A stretch of 64,000 nucleotides of DNA from JAAYXS01 sp964550375 (GTDB lineage Bacteria > Planctomycetota > Phycisphaerae > UBA1845 > Fen-1342): positions 124,001-188,000 of the forward strand of contig CAZJYX010000003.1 of assembly GCA_964550375.1 (NCBI GenBank), read 5' to 3'. The notes beneath the pieces are model-generated. The model was not told the origin of the DNA. It saw nothing but the letters and a program-made list of their open reading frames with translations, and ran no database searches. Made by a program: the position numbers and the translations under genes. Of this stretch, positions 1-7,728 are shown one piece after another. Numbering within the stretch: position 1 is the stretch's first letter; every line of letters begins with the position of its first letter.

Positions 1-1
1 G

Positions 2-220
2 CCGGATCGGAAACTGCTGGCCGACGAGGCTGGCGCGCACTTGGCGGCCTGCCTCGCCCGCCTGACCGATGCGGAGCGCGAGATCCTGCTGCTGCGGCAC
101 TACTCTGAGCTCTCGTTCCGGGAGATCGCGGACATGTTGGGCGTACCGCTGGGAACGGCTTTGGCCCGGGCACACCGGGCGCTCCAGCGCCTGCGGTCGC
201 TTCACGAAGGCAAAGGCTGA
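2..220 (+). CDS. RNA polymerase sigma factor, C-terminal part (sigma-70 region 4)
   Basis: Only the last 72 codons are in the window; the 5' end lies upstream. The reading frame from base 2 gives a typical sigma-70 region 4: 'LTDAEREILLLRHYSELSFR' is the start of the helix-turn-helix and 'EIADMLGVPLGTALARAHRA' is its recognition helix, which would read the -35 element. The short C-terminal tail after the helix suggests an ECF-type (extracytoplasmic function) sigma factor. The stop overlaps the next start codon (TGATG), so the next gene is translationally coupled to it. That arrangement is usual for an ECF sigma and its regulator. ECF subgroup cannot be decided without region 2. Confidence 0.88.
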   Translation, partial: PDRKLLADEAGAHLAACLARLTDAEREILLLRHYSELSFREIADMLGVPLGTALARAHRALQRLRSLHEGKG

Positions 221-663
221 TGTCGGACACGCTGAACAACCTGGTGCGCACGGTCGAGCGTGAGGCCCGGCTGCTGGCCGGTCTGCCGGCGGTGCAACCG
301 TCGCCTGAGTGCCTGGCACGCGTGCGAGCCGCGGTGCTGGCCGAGGCCGAGCGCCTTGGGGCCCGCCCCCGGCGAACGCGCGTTGCTCCGCCATGGCTTG
401 CCTCGGCGGCTGCGCTGCTGCTTGCGGTTGGGCTGAGTGGCGTGTTGCGCCACTCCACGCCGTGGTTCGGGGCCGGCACCATGGACACCGACCTCGTGGC
501 GGTGTGGGTGGACGCCGTGGACGAATCGCGCGAAACCCTCGCAGCCCTGCTGGAGGAAGGCTGGATGGTCAGCGCGTCAGGGGCTGATGTGGATTATGAC
601 ACGCAGATCGACGACATTCTGGACGGCTTCAAAGAGTTCTTCGGGCCGTTCGAGACACTATAG
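220..663 (+). CDS. Single-TM protein coupled to sigma factor, putative anti-sigma factor
   Basis: A 147-residue protein starting inside the stop of the sigma gene. Residues 1-50 are a soluble, charged helical region, residues about 57-76 form one hydrophobic membrane segment (WLASAAALLLAVGLSGVL), and the rest is an acidic tail of about 70 residues that would be outside the membrane. I see no zinc-binding HxxxCxxC motif, so it is not a canonical ZAS-type anti-sigma factor. The role as anti-sigma rests on gene order, overlap and topology only. The acidic tail contains a run rich in D and E (DVDYDTQIDDILDGFKEFF), which may be a sensing or binding element. Confidence 0.6.
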   Translation: MSDTLNNLVRTVEREARLLAGLPAVQPSPECLARVRAAVLAEAERLGARPRRTRVAPPWLASAAALLLAVGLSGVLRHSTPWFGAGTMDTDLVAVWVDAVDESRETLAALLEEGWMVSASGADVDYDTQIDDILDGFKEFFGPFETL

Positions 664-676
664 CCATGGTGCACTT

Positions 677-1639
677 GTGACCGCGCCTAATCTAAGATTC
701 TGGGCCGTCGTCCTGGTTCTAAGCGCCACCGCGGTCGCGTGGGGCAACCGTTGCCCGGCCATGTGGGACCCGGAGCCCGCACCAGATGGCGAGTTCGCTC
801 CCGATCCACCCGGCCGCGAATGGGTTCAGCGCGGCCGCGGACCGCATCGTGACGGCGGCGGGCCGCGCGGCCCGCGCCACCGTCGGCACGATCTAGCACC
901 AATCTTCCACCCCGGGCCGGAAGATCAGGGCCCGCTGCTGCCGGGCGAAGAGCAGGAACTGCACGCCTTCGTCACGGAGCACCTGCCCGGACTCGCCCAA
1001 CTTGTTGACCGGCTGGCCGAGCAGGGCGAGCGGACGTACCGGCGGAACTTCCGCAAGCTCGTGCCACAACTGCGGCACCTGCGCCGGCTGCACGCGGACA
1101 ACCCCGAGCTGGCGACGCTGGTGGGCCGGCACGCTGAGGGCATGGTGCGCGTCCAGACCCTGCGGCGCGCCTGGGACGGCACCCCGCCGGAAGATCGGCC
1201 GGTTCTTGAGCGGCGCATCAGGCGGCACATCGCCGACGGCGTGCGCGTCCAGATTGACGCCATGCGGCTGTGGGCCGACCAGCTCGAGGCGCGCCGCGAC
1301 GACGAAGTGGCCCGGCGGCTGGCCATCCTCACGGAGCCGGAGGCCGAACTGGCGGCTGAGCCACCGCCCGTACGCGAGTTGGTCCGCGCGGCACAAAGCG
1401 CCGCGGACGAATCACAGCAGCAGGACGCCCGCCAGCGGCTGATCGTTCTGCTGGAGCGCCGGGTAGACTCCACCATCACGGGGCTACGCAATCACGCGGC
1501 GGATATGACCGCTGGCATGGAGCTGGAGGTAGACCGCCGTTTCGAACGCGTGATGCAGCGCGGTCATGGTCCCGGATCTGGTCGAGGTCCCGGGCCCGGC
1601 CGTGGTTTCCGACCGGATCGTGGCCCCGAGCCACCGTAG
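677..1639 (+). CDS. Secreted helical protein, unknown function (periplasmic sensor-like)
   Basis: I place the start at GTG 677 because it is followed at once by a signal peptide (hydrophobic stretch FWAVVLVLSATAVAWG); the frame is open further upstream but lacks a signal there. The 320-residue product has a low-complexity Pro/Gly/Arg-rich section (about residues 30-80), then about 200 residues of charged amphipathic helices with no Cys pairs, and ends in a Gly/Pro/Arg-rich tail. Helical periplasmic proteins of this kind (CpxP/ZraP-like in shape) sometimes accompany sigma/anti-sigma pairs and act as stress sensors. I see no direct motif for that family, so this is inference from position and shape. 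No strong ribosome binding site precedes the GTG. Confidence 0.6.
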   Translation: MTAPNLRFWAVVLVLSATAVAWGNRCPAMWDPEPAPDGEFAPDPPGREWVQRGRGPHRDGGGPRGPRHRRHDLAPIFHPGPEDQGPLLPGEEQELHAFVTEHLPGLAQLVDRLAEQGERTYRRNFRKLVPQLRHLRRLHADNPELATLVGRHAEGMVRVQTLRRAWDGTPPEDRPVLERRIRRHIADGVRVQIDAMRLWADQLEARRDDEVARRLAILTEPEAELAAEPPPVRELVRAAQSAADESQQQDARQRLIVLLERRVDSTITGLRNHAADMTAGMELEVDRRFERVMQRGHGPGSGRGPGPGRGFRPDRGPEPP

Positions 1640-1662
1640 GACTACCGCGCCACAGTCGCTGG

Positions 1663-4110
1663 TCAGGCCTGATTGCCGGGGTACTCCGCCGCTTCCTCGG
1701 CTTCTTCGGCCTCCTCGCGATTGCGCTGGTCGCGCAGGGCGTGCCACTCGTCGGCGGTCAGCAGCACCTCACGCGCCTGGCTGCCCTTGTATTCCCCCAC
1801 GATGCCGGCCGCGTACATCTGATCTACCAGCCGTGAAGCCCGGCCATACCCAACCGTTAAGCGCCGCTGCAACAGGCTGACCGAGCCGCGCCCGGACTCG
1901 ATAATCAACTCCACCGCCTGATCGAACAACTCATCGCGCTCGCCATCGGCCGACGCGTCGGACCCCGGCATGCGCGTCAGTTCAGGGTGGAAACGCTGCT
2001 GTCGCTGCGCAGCGCAATGCTTGACCACGCTCCGCAGTTCGTCGTCCGCCACGAACGTGCCCTGGGCCCGCAGCAGCTTCGACGAGCCGGGCGGCAGAAA
2101 GAGCATGTCGCCCTGTCCCATCAGCACTTCGCCGCCGTTCTGATCGAGCACAATGCGCGAATCGAGCCGCGAAGATACGCGGAAGGCGATGCGCGAAGGC
2201 AGGTTCGACTTGATCAGGCCCGTGACCACGTTGGCCTGCGGCCGCTGGGTCGAGACGATCAGGTGGATGCCGACGGCCCGGCTCTTCTGGGCCAGCCGGC
2301 AGAGGTAGAACTCGACCTCCTTGGCCGACGTCATCATCAGGTCGGCCAGCTCGTCGATCATGATGACAATGTAGGGCAGGTAGACCGGCAGTCGCTCCAT
2401 CTCCGCATCGTCGGCGTTCAGCCGCTGCTGTAAGCCCTCGCGACCCAGGCGGTTGTAGCTGCGGATGTCCTTGACGCCCGCCTCCGCCAGCAGGGCGTAG
2501 CGCTCGTCCATCTTGGTGGCCGCCCAGTCCAGGATGCCCTCGGCGCGCGGCACCTCGGTCACGATCGGGCACATCAGGTGCGGCACATCCTTGTACATCG
2601 CCAGCTCGACCACCTTCGGATCCACCAGAATGAGTTGCACCTGCGTCGGCGTCCGCGTCATCAGAATCGACATGATGATGCTGGAGATGCACACGCTCTT
2701 GCCGGAGCCGGTCGTCCCCGCGATCAGCAGGTGCGGCATCTGCGCCAGGTCCGCCACCAGCGGCTGACCGGAGGCGTCCTTGCCCAGGAAGAGCGGGATG
2801 GCCAGCGTCGCCGTGCGGCGGCTGCTAGCCTCGATCACCTCGCGGATGCGCACCTTCTCCTTGTCAACGTTCGGCACCTCGATGCCGATCGTGTTCTTGC
2901 CCGGCAGCGGCGCGACCACGCGCACCGCCGGGGCCTTCAACGCCCGCGCCATGTCGTTCGAGAGCGACGCAATCTGGCTGACCTTGATACCCGGCGCCAG
3001 CTTCAGCTCGAACACCGTGATGACCGGACCGGTCTCAATCGCCACCACCTGGACCTCGAGCCGAAACTCGTTGAGCGTCTGTTCGAGGATGTACGCCTTC
3101 TCGCGGCACAGAATCTCGATGGACTGCTTGTCCACCGGCAAAGCGGCGTCCAGCAGTTCCAGCCGGGGCAACTCGTATTCATCCTCGTCGGGCGGCGGGA
3201 ACTGTGCCGGGCCGGGCGCCGCTGGAACCGGCGGAGTCGCCCGCTTCGCCCGCCCGCCGCGGGGCTTGTCTGCCGCGGACGGACCCGCTGGCCGCGCGCC
3301 GGCCTCGGCCGCCTCCGCCTGTTCCCCCTCTTCCTCCTCCTCGAACGTGAGCTGGCGCGGCGGCAACGCCAGTGACTCGCTCACCGGCTCGGCCGCAATC
3401 TCCTCTTCCTCATCATCTTCATCGTCAGGCTCGGCTGAACTTGCCACATGCTCGGCCGAGCGCCGTTGCGAAAGCTGCGCCACCCCGTTGGTGACGCCGG
3501 CCACGGCCGCCGCCCCGGCCCCCGCCACCGCGGACCCGCCGCGCAACAGCACCGGCACGGACCGCCTGCCAGTCCAGCGGGCCCAGCGAAACAGGCGCAC
3601 CACCAGCTCGTCGGCCGCCAGGAGCAGGCCGACGGCGAAAGCGGCGAAGAAGATCATGTGCGCCCCGACTTCCTGGACCAGGTCCGTTGTGACCGCCTTC
3701 AAAGCAGCCCCCAGCACCCCGCCCGGCCCGCTCATCAAGCCGCCCGCCGACGGTGCCAGCCACATCGCACCCCACGCGCTGACCGCCGCACACGTCAGCC
3801 CCAGACCCACGAAGCGCAGCCACAGGTCATTGCGCAGCGCCCCGCGCGGCCAGGCAATCACACCCATCGTCAGCAGCGCCAGCAGCGCGTACGTGCCCGT
3901 CCCCAGATAGTAGAACAGCCTGTACGCCACCCAGGCCCCCACCGGGCCACACAAGTTCAGCGGCGGTATGTTCGCCGGCGCCACACTCGTCGCCGGCGGA
4001 TCGGCGCTGTCGAAGCTGAGCACACTCACCCAGGCAAATAGGCAGCCCAACAGGCCGGCGGTGGTGAGGCAGAAGCGAAGTGCAGCGCTGCGCTCATCCG
4101 AGCGAGACAT
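1663..4110 (-). CDS. ftsK: DNA translocase FtsK/SpoIIIE
   Basis: A septum-located DNA pump that clears chromosome ends during division. The 815 residues show the full family order. Residues 1-170 hold four membrane segments, followed by an acidic/Pro-rich linker (about 200-310). The motor domain follows, with Walker A (GTTGSGKS) and Walker B (YIVIMIDELADL). A C-terminal winged-helix gamma domain (about 745-800, 'LLQRRLTVGYGRASRLVDQM') would read the KOPS/SRS orientation sequence. Length matches typical FtsK proteins with a short linker. The start ATG at 4110 is preceded by AAGGA. The gene is transcribed away from the MlaE-like gene, with about 190 bases of shared upstream region. Confidence 0.97.
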   Translation of the reverse strand: MSRSDERSAALRFCLTTAGLLGCLFAWVSVLSFDSADPPATSVAPANIPPLNLCGPVGAWVAYRLFYYLGTGTYALLALLTMGVIAWPRGALRNDLWLRFVGLGLTCAAVSAWGAMWLAPSAGGLMSGPGGVLGAALKAVTTDLVQEVGAHMIFFAAFAVGLLLAADELVVRLFRWARWTGRRSVPVLLRGGSAVAGAGAAAVAGVTNGVAQLSQRRSAEHVASSAEPDDEDDEEEEIAAEPVSESLALPPRQLTFEEEEEGEQAEAAEAGARPAGPSAADKPRGGRAKRATPPVPAAPGPAQFPPPDEDEYELPRLELLDAALPVDKQSIEILCREKAYILEQTLNEFRLEVQVVAIETGPVITVFELKLAPGIKVSQIASLSNDMARALKAPAVRVVAPLPGKNTIGIEVPNVDKEKVRIREVIEASSRRTATLAIPLFLGKDASGQPLVADLAQMPHLLIAGTTGSGKSVCISSIIMSILMTRTPTQVQLILVDPKVVELAMYKDVPHLMCPIVTEVPRAEGILDWAATKMDERYALLAEAGVKDIRSYNRLGREGLQQRLNADDAEMERLPVYLPYIVIMIDELADLMMTSAKEVEFYLCRLAQKSRAVGIHLIVSTQRPQANVVTGLIKSNLPSRIAFRVSSRLDSRIVLDQNGGEVLMGQGDMLFLPPGSSKLLRAQGTFVADDELRSVVKHCAAQRQQRFHPELTRMPGSDASADGERDELFDQAVELIIESGRGSVSLLQRRLTVGYGRASRLVDQMYAAGIVGEYKGSQAREVLLTADEWHALRDQRNREEAEEAEEAAEYPGNQA

Positions 4111-4302
4111 CAGTTGACCATCCTTGACATCATGCGCCCGCCGTCCTTCGGCGAGCGATCTGCCGGTTCTCAGTATAGCAAATGTCGCGTTCGGGCGTCG
4201 AGTTGGATAGGCTATGCACGGCGCGGACCGGCGCCGCCGGAACGCCCGGCGGGCCGCGTCCGGTCACTGCGGCTGGCTGAACATGCGAGGGTAGCTAGGG
4301 TC

Positions 4303-5139
4303 ATGCAACCAGACAATCTCGCCGTCCGCTTCGTCGGAGGCCTGGGCGCCCGCGTCCTGGGCGGCCTGGCCGAATTCGGCCGCTTCTGGCTGTTCTGCCT
4401 CAACGCGCTGTCCTACGCGCCGCTCGATCTGCTCACACTGCACGGCTGGCGCCGCCTGTTGCCACAGGCGTACGCCATCGGCACACGTTCCGTGCCGGTC
4501 GTGATGCTGACCGGCGCTTTCGTGGGCATGGTTCTGATCGTGCAGGGCTGGGACCAGTTCGACGCCAACGGAATCGCCGACCGTCTCGGCGGCGTCGTGA
4601 ACATCTCGGTTGCCGCCGAGCTCGGACCGGTGCTGGCGGGCGTCATGTTGGCCGGCCGCGTCGGCGGCGCGCTGACGGCCGAACTGGGCACCATGAACGT
4701 CACCGAACAGCTTCTCGCCCTGCGCTCCATGGGCGCCGACCCCGTCCGTTTCCTCGTAACCCCGCGCTTCCTGGCCTGCCTGCTGCTAACCCCCCTCCTG
4801 ACGCTCTACGCCGACCTGATGGGCGCCCTCGGGGCCTGGGCGGTTTACTCCGGCGTCTACGATGGCAGCAGCGAGTTGTACTGGAGCTTCACCGCCGAAA
4901 TGGTCGAACTCTGGGACCTGGGCACCGGAGTCGTCAAGGCCCTGTTCTTCGGCGGCGCTATCGGCCTCATCAGTTGCTACGCGGGCTTCAACTGCCGGGC
5001 CGGGGCGGCGGGCGTCGGCCGCGCCTGTACCGAGGCCTTCGTAGCCAGCTTCATCGTTATCCTGATGCTCGATTTCTTCCTCAATATGCTCCTGAACGGG
5101 CTGTACGCCACTTGGTACGGCACCCGCTCGCTGTTCTAG
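4303..5139 (+). CDS. mlaE: MlaE-family ABC transporter permease
   Basis: Membrane permease of a phospholipid/hydrophobic-compound ABC importer-exporter (Mla/TRGL/Ttg2 family). I use ATG 4303, preceded by AGGG; the longer open frame upstream is Arg/Pro-rich and unlike the family. The 278 residues show the MlaE signature region 'VAAELGPVLAGVMLAGRVG' followed by 'ALTAELGTMNVTEQLLALR' and 'MGADPVRFLVTPR', and five or six membrane segments. The ATP-binding partner starts 12 bases downstream, so the two are one transcription unit. No MCE-domain (MlaD) gene follows, which is unusual for this family; it may be elsewhere on the chromosome. Confidence 0.93.
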   Translation: MQPDNLAVRFVGGLGARVLGGLAEFGRFWLFCLNALSYAPLDLLTLHGWRRLLPQAYAIGTRSVPVVMLTGAFVGMVLIVQGWDQFDANGIADRLGGVVNISVAAELGPVLAGVMLAGRVGGALTAELGTMNVTEQLLALRSMGADPVRFLVTPRFLACLLLTPLLTLYADLMGALGAWAVYSGVYDGSSELYWSFTAEMVELWDLGTGVVKALFFGGAIGLISCYAGFNCRAGAAGVGRACTEAFVASFIVILMLDFFLNMLLNGLYATWYGTRSLF

Positions 5140-5151
5140 AGGCTGACCCAC

Positions 5152-5937
5152 ATGGACGCTCAGGACACCATTCTCGAGTTGCGTGGCGTGAGCAAATCTT
5201 TCGGCCCGCAGGTCGTCCTGGACAACATCGACCTGAAGGTCGCGCGCGGGCGGACGACGGTCATCATCGGCCGCTCCGGCACCGGCAAGAGCGTCCTGCT
5301 CAAGCACATCGTCGGGCTGCTGCGGCCCGACCGCGGCGAGGTCTACTTCGAGGGCCGGCGCATCGATCGCCTCTCCGAACGCCAACTCGTTCCCATCCGG
5401 CAGCAGATCAGCTTCGTCTTCCAGCTCAATGCACTCTTCGATTCGATGGTCGTTGGGGAGAACGTGGCTTTCCCCATGAAGCAGAACAGCCGCACACGCC
5501 TCAGCCAACAGCGCATCAGCGAGCTGGTCTCACGCTGCCTGGCGTCCGTCGGGCTGGCCGGCTTCGAACGCAAGTGGCCGGCCGAGCTGTCCGGCGGCGA
5601 GAAGAAACGCGTGGCCGTCGCCCGGGCTATTGCGATGGACCCGCCGCCGAAGGTCATCCTCTACGACGAGCCCACGGCCGGCCTGGATCCCCAGCGCGCC
5701 GACGTGGTTAACAAGCTGATTCGCCGGCTCCAGCGCGAGGTCCACGTCACCAGCATCGTCGTGACGCACGACATGAAGTCCGCCGCCGAAGTCGGCGACC
5801 GCGTCCTGCTCCTCTGGAACGGCCGCTTCCTGGCCTACGGCACGCCGGAAGAGCTGCTCAAGAGCGACAATGAGCACGTTCAGCGGTTCGTGCAGGGCAC
5901 GGCCGAGCCGGAGGACCTGGTGGCGCGGATAGAGTAG
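5152..5937 (+). CDS. mlaF: MlaF-type ABC transporter ATP-binding protein
   Basis: Cytoplasmic ATPase of the lipid transporter formed with the permease just upstream. The 261 residues carry Walker A (GRSGTGKS), Q-loop region (FVFQLNALFDSMVVGENV, where the NALFDSM-type motif is typical of the MlaF/MkL group), ABC signature (LSGGEKKR), Walker B (VILYDEPTAGLD) and switch His (VTHD). The C-terminal end (about 240-261) is the short helix that in MlaF contacts the partner. Spacing of 12 bases from mlaE supports co-transcription. Confidence 0.94.
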   Translation: MDAQDTILELRGVSKSFGPQVVLDNIDLKVARGRTTVIIGRSGTGKSVLLKHIVGLLRPDRGEVYFEGRRIDRLSERQLVPIRQQISFVFQLNALFDSMVVGENVAFPMKQNSRTRLSQQRISELVSRCLASVGLAGFERKWPAELSGGEKKRVAVARAIAMDPPPKVILYDEPTAGLDPQRADVVNKLIRRLQREVHVTSIVVTHDMKSAAEVGDRVLLLWNGRFLAYGTPEELLKSDNEHVQRFVQGTAEPEDLVARIE

Positions 5938-6118
5938 TGGGGTGCCCCCGGGCTGTGCTGACGGCGCAAGTACTGCGCCCGAACTGTTGTCAGTGGGCCT
6001 ACGAGGCTCTCAACCGGCAATCCTTGCGCATCATCAGTCCTATAACAACGGCCTTATGGATACCAATAACGCCGCCGGCGCGTTGGGCCGAAGAATTTAG
6101 CCTTTTCTCCAGTTCAGC

Positions 6119-6146
6119 CAAAGTTTTATGGGGGGCCGGACGATAT
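6119..6146 (+). promoter_or_regulatory. Candidate sigma-28 (FliA-type) promoter upstream of flgM-like gene
   Basis: CAAAGTTT (6119-6126) matches 7 of 8 positions of the sigma-28 -35 consensus TAAAGTTT. After 12 bases comes GACGATAT (6139-6146), 6 of 8 positions of the -10 consensus GCCGATAA; the usual spacer is 11. It lies about 160 bases before the FlgM-like start. In many bacteria flgM is itself transcribed by sigma-28. The consensus is from enterobacteria and may not hold in planctomycetes. I see nothing else in the rest of the 366-base gap 5938-6303. Confidence 0.35.
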
Positions 6147-6303
6147 TCACCACTGAGCGAGTGGGGTCGGTGTATGCACGTAGCCGACGGACCGGTATAA
6201 CGCGCACCGGCCTGGTATCCACGACGATCAGGGATGAACGTCGAGCGGAATCGGGTTGTGTTCTCGTGTTCGCACGGGAGTGTCTGGAAGGCTGTGGGCT
6301 GTC

Positions 6304-6624
6304 ATGCTCGAGATCACGCCGTATTCAAACCAATCAGAACGTACCCTGGCTGAAGTTCATCGCGCGGCCGCCGGACCGCGCGCGCCGGCGCCGGCCACAC
6401 TGACTGCTGCGCCGGCACCGCCGGAGGATCAGGTCGAGCTTTCCGCGGCCGCGGAGCAGTTCGACCAGGCGACCGCCGAATCCGCCGACCGCGTCCAGGC
6501 CCTGCGCGCCCAGATAGCTGAAGGCACCTATCTGACGCCGGACAAGATCGACGCGGCCGTCGAGCGGCTCTATGAGGAGCTGTTTGGACGGAACGGCGCG
6601 AATTCGCCGCCCGCGGACAGTTAA
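6304..6624 (+). CDS. flgM: FlgM-like anti-sigma-28 factor
   Basis: A 106-residue protein starting at ATG 6304. Residues 1-45 are disordered and rich in Ala/Pro. Residues 46-95 match the FlgM C-terminal sigma-binding part: 'DQVELSAAAEQF' corresponds to the 'DxVxLSxxA' helix, and 'RVQALRAQIAEGTYLTPDKI' to the 'RVxxLrxxIxxGtYxvdxekIA' helix, followed by AAVERLYEEL. FlgM holds sigma-28 inactive until the flagellar hook is complete and is then exported through the flagellum. No other flagellar gene is next to it, but chemotaxis genes occur at 22-25 kb, so the cell is probably motile. The only doubt is that this motif is short. Confidence 0.75.
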   Translation: MLEITPYSNQSERTLAEVHRAAAGPRAPAPATLTAAPAPPEDQVELSAAAEQFDQATAESADRVQALRAQIAEGTYLTPDKIDAAVERLYEELFGRNGANSPPADS

Positions 6625-6628
6625 GCCC

Positions 6629-7012
6629 CTACTTGCGGGCACTGCGCCCCCGGGCTGCCGGTCGTTCGTACGTGGCGGTGATGGTCGAGTGCATCCCGCC
6701 ACGTGGGTTCCAGTCGGTCTGGACCTGCATCCAGCGCGGCTTCAGCAGGCCGGCCAGCACATCCAGGATGTGGTTGGTCAGGTCCTCGTAGAAGATCCCC
6801 TCGTCGCGGAAGGTTTGCAGGTAGAGCTTAAGACTCTTGAGCTCGACGCAGAGTTGGTCCGGGATGTATTCGATGATGACCGTGCCGAAGTCCGGTTGCC
6901 CGGTTACCGGGCAGCGACTGGTGAACTCCGGGGCGACATGCCGAATCGAATAATCGCGGCCGGGCTTGGGGTTCGCGAAAGTCTCCAGGATGGTCGCCGG
7001 TTTCTTGGCCAT
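6629..7012 (-). CDS. queF: NADPH-dependent 7-cyano-7-deazaguanine reductase QueF
   Basis: Reduces preQ0 to preQ1, the last free-base step of queuosine synthesis for tRNA wobble position 34. The 127 residues fit the short, single-domain (YkvM-type) T-fold family. Visible catalytic features are Cys34 in 'SRCPVTGQPDF', which forms the thioimide with the nitrile, Asp41 in the same motif, and the substrate-binding Glu in 'CVELKSLKLY'. The gene converges on the flgM-like gene with a 4-base gap. queG, a later step of the same pathway, lies at 21.1 kb. I looked for a preQ1 riboswitch in the leader (7013-7276) and did not recognise one. Confidence 0.96.
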   Translation of the reverse strand: MAKKPATILETFANPKPGRDYSIRHVAPEFTSRCPVTGQPDFGTVIIEYIPDQLCVELKSLKLYLQTFRDEGIFYEDLTNHILDVLAGLLKPRWMQVQTDWNPRGGMHSTITATYERPAARGRSARK

Positions 7013-7276
7013 GACGTGGCGTCCCTTCTATAGTGCGCTCGCCGCGGTCGGCAGCCCGCCGGCCCGGCCGATCTGGTAAGGTGCAGTTTAGCCGCCGCGC
7101 GGCCTGACGGTAGCCGGGGTTTTCGCCGCAAATGTGCTCCGGGCTCCAACGAATCCCCTTCGGCCGGTGCACAGGTTTCGCCGGTCCGGTGCGGCCGCTG
7201 AGCGGCGCGCGGCCGGTTCAGGATAAGCAACGTTTTTCTAATACCGCTAACCGTTGGAAGCATTAAACTTATCGTG

Positions 7277-7684
7277 ATGGAAGCACGCAGCAGCATACTG
7301 GGACGCTTGTTCGAGAAGACCCTCGGCTGGATTGTCCTGGGCGTCCTGATAGCCCTGGGCGTCGGCATCTGGCAGATGGGTCCGGACGGCCGACAGGCGC
7401 TCTGGGAAGGCATCTGGCGCACCGGCCTGTGGCTGCTGGTCGTCGCCGCCTTGCCCTGGTCGGCTCGGCTCTTCATACGCCGCCTGCTGGAGTTGCGCAC
7501 GAATTGGGCTGGCACGGGCCTGCTGGCGGCGTTCGTGCTGATCGACGCCATCGTCGGCGTCGTGCTGCTGAAGGGCCTGCCGGCCGGTGTCTGGAGCTGG
7601 CTGCTGGCGCTCGCCGCGCTGGCCGTGGCGGGAACGTATACTTACCTAGTGTCGGAGTACCTGGCCGAGGAATCGGGAACCTGA
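7277..7684 (+). CDS. Four-TM membrane protein, first gene of the ESCRT-like island
   Basis: Not recognised as a named family. The 135 residues consist almost wholly of four hydrophobic segments (about 13-33, 47-70, 76-98, 103-127) with short charged loops, and the C-terminus ends YLVSEYLAEESGT. The start can be GTG 7274 or ATG 7277; I use ATG. It is 44 bases upstream of the kinase gene on the same strand, with no other gene between, so it is probably the promoter-proximal member of the island that runs to 15.2 kb. It could be a membrane anchor or recruitment factor for the machinery encoded downstream; this is inference from position only. Confidence 0.7.
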   Translation: MEARSSILGRLFEKTLGWIVLGVLIALGVGIWQMGPDGRQALWEGIWRTGLWLLVVAALPWSARLFIRRLLELRTNWAGTGLLAAFVLIDAIVGVVLLKGLPAGVWSWLLALAALAVAGTYTYLVSEYLAEESGT

Positions 7685-7728
7685 CAACGCCGGCGGCTGG
7701 ACGGCCGGCCGCGGCCGGACACAAGACC

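Noticed and set aside
5937..6200. Short open frame between mlaF and flgM as a gene
   Set aside because: It starts at the mlaF stop codon without a ribosome binding site, and its product resembles no protein I know.
7013..7276. preQ1 riboswitch in front of queF
   Set aside because: No C-rich loop with an A-rich tail fitting the preQ1-I pattern was found upstream of the minus-strand start.
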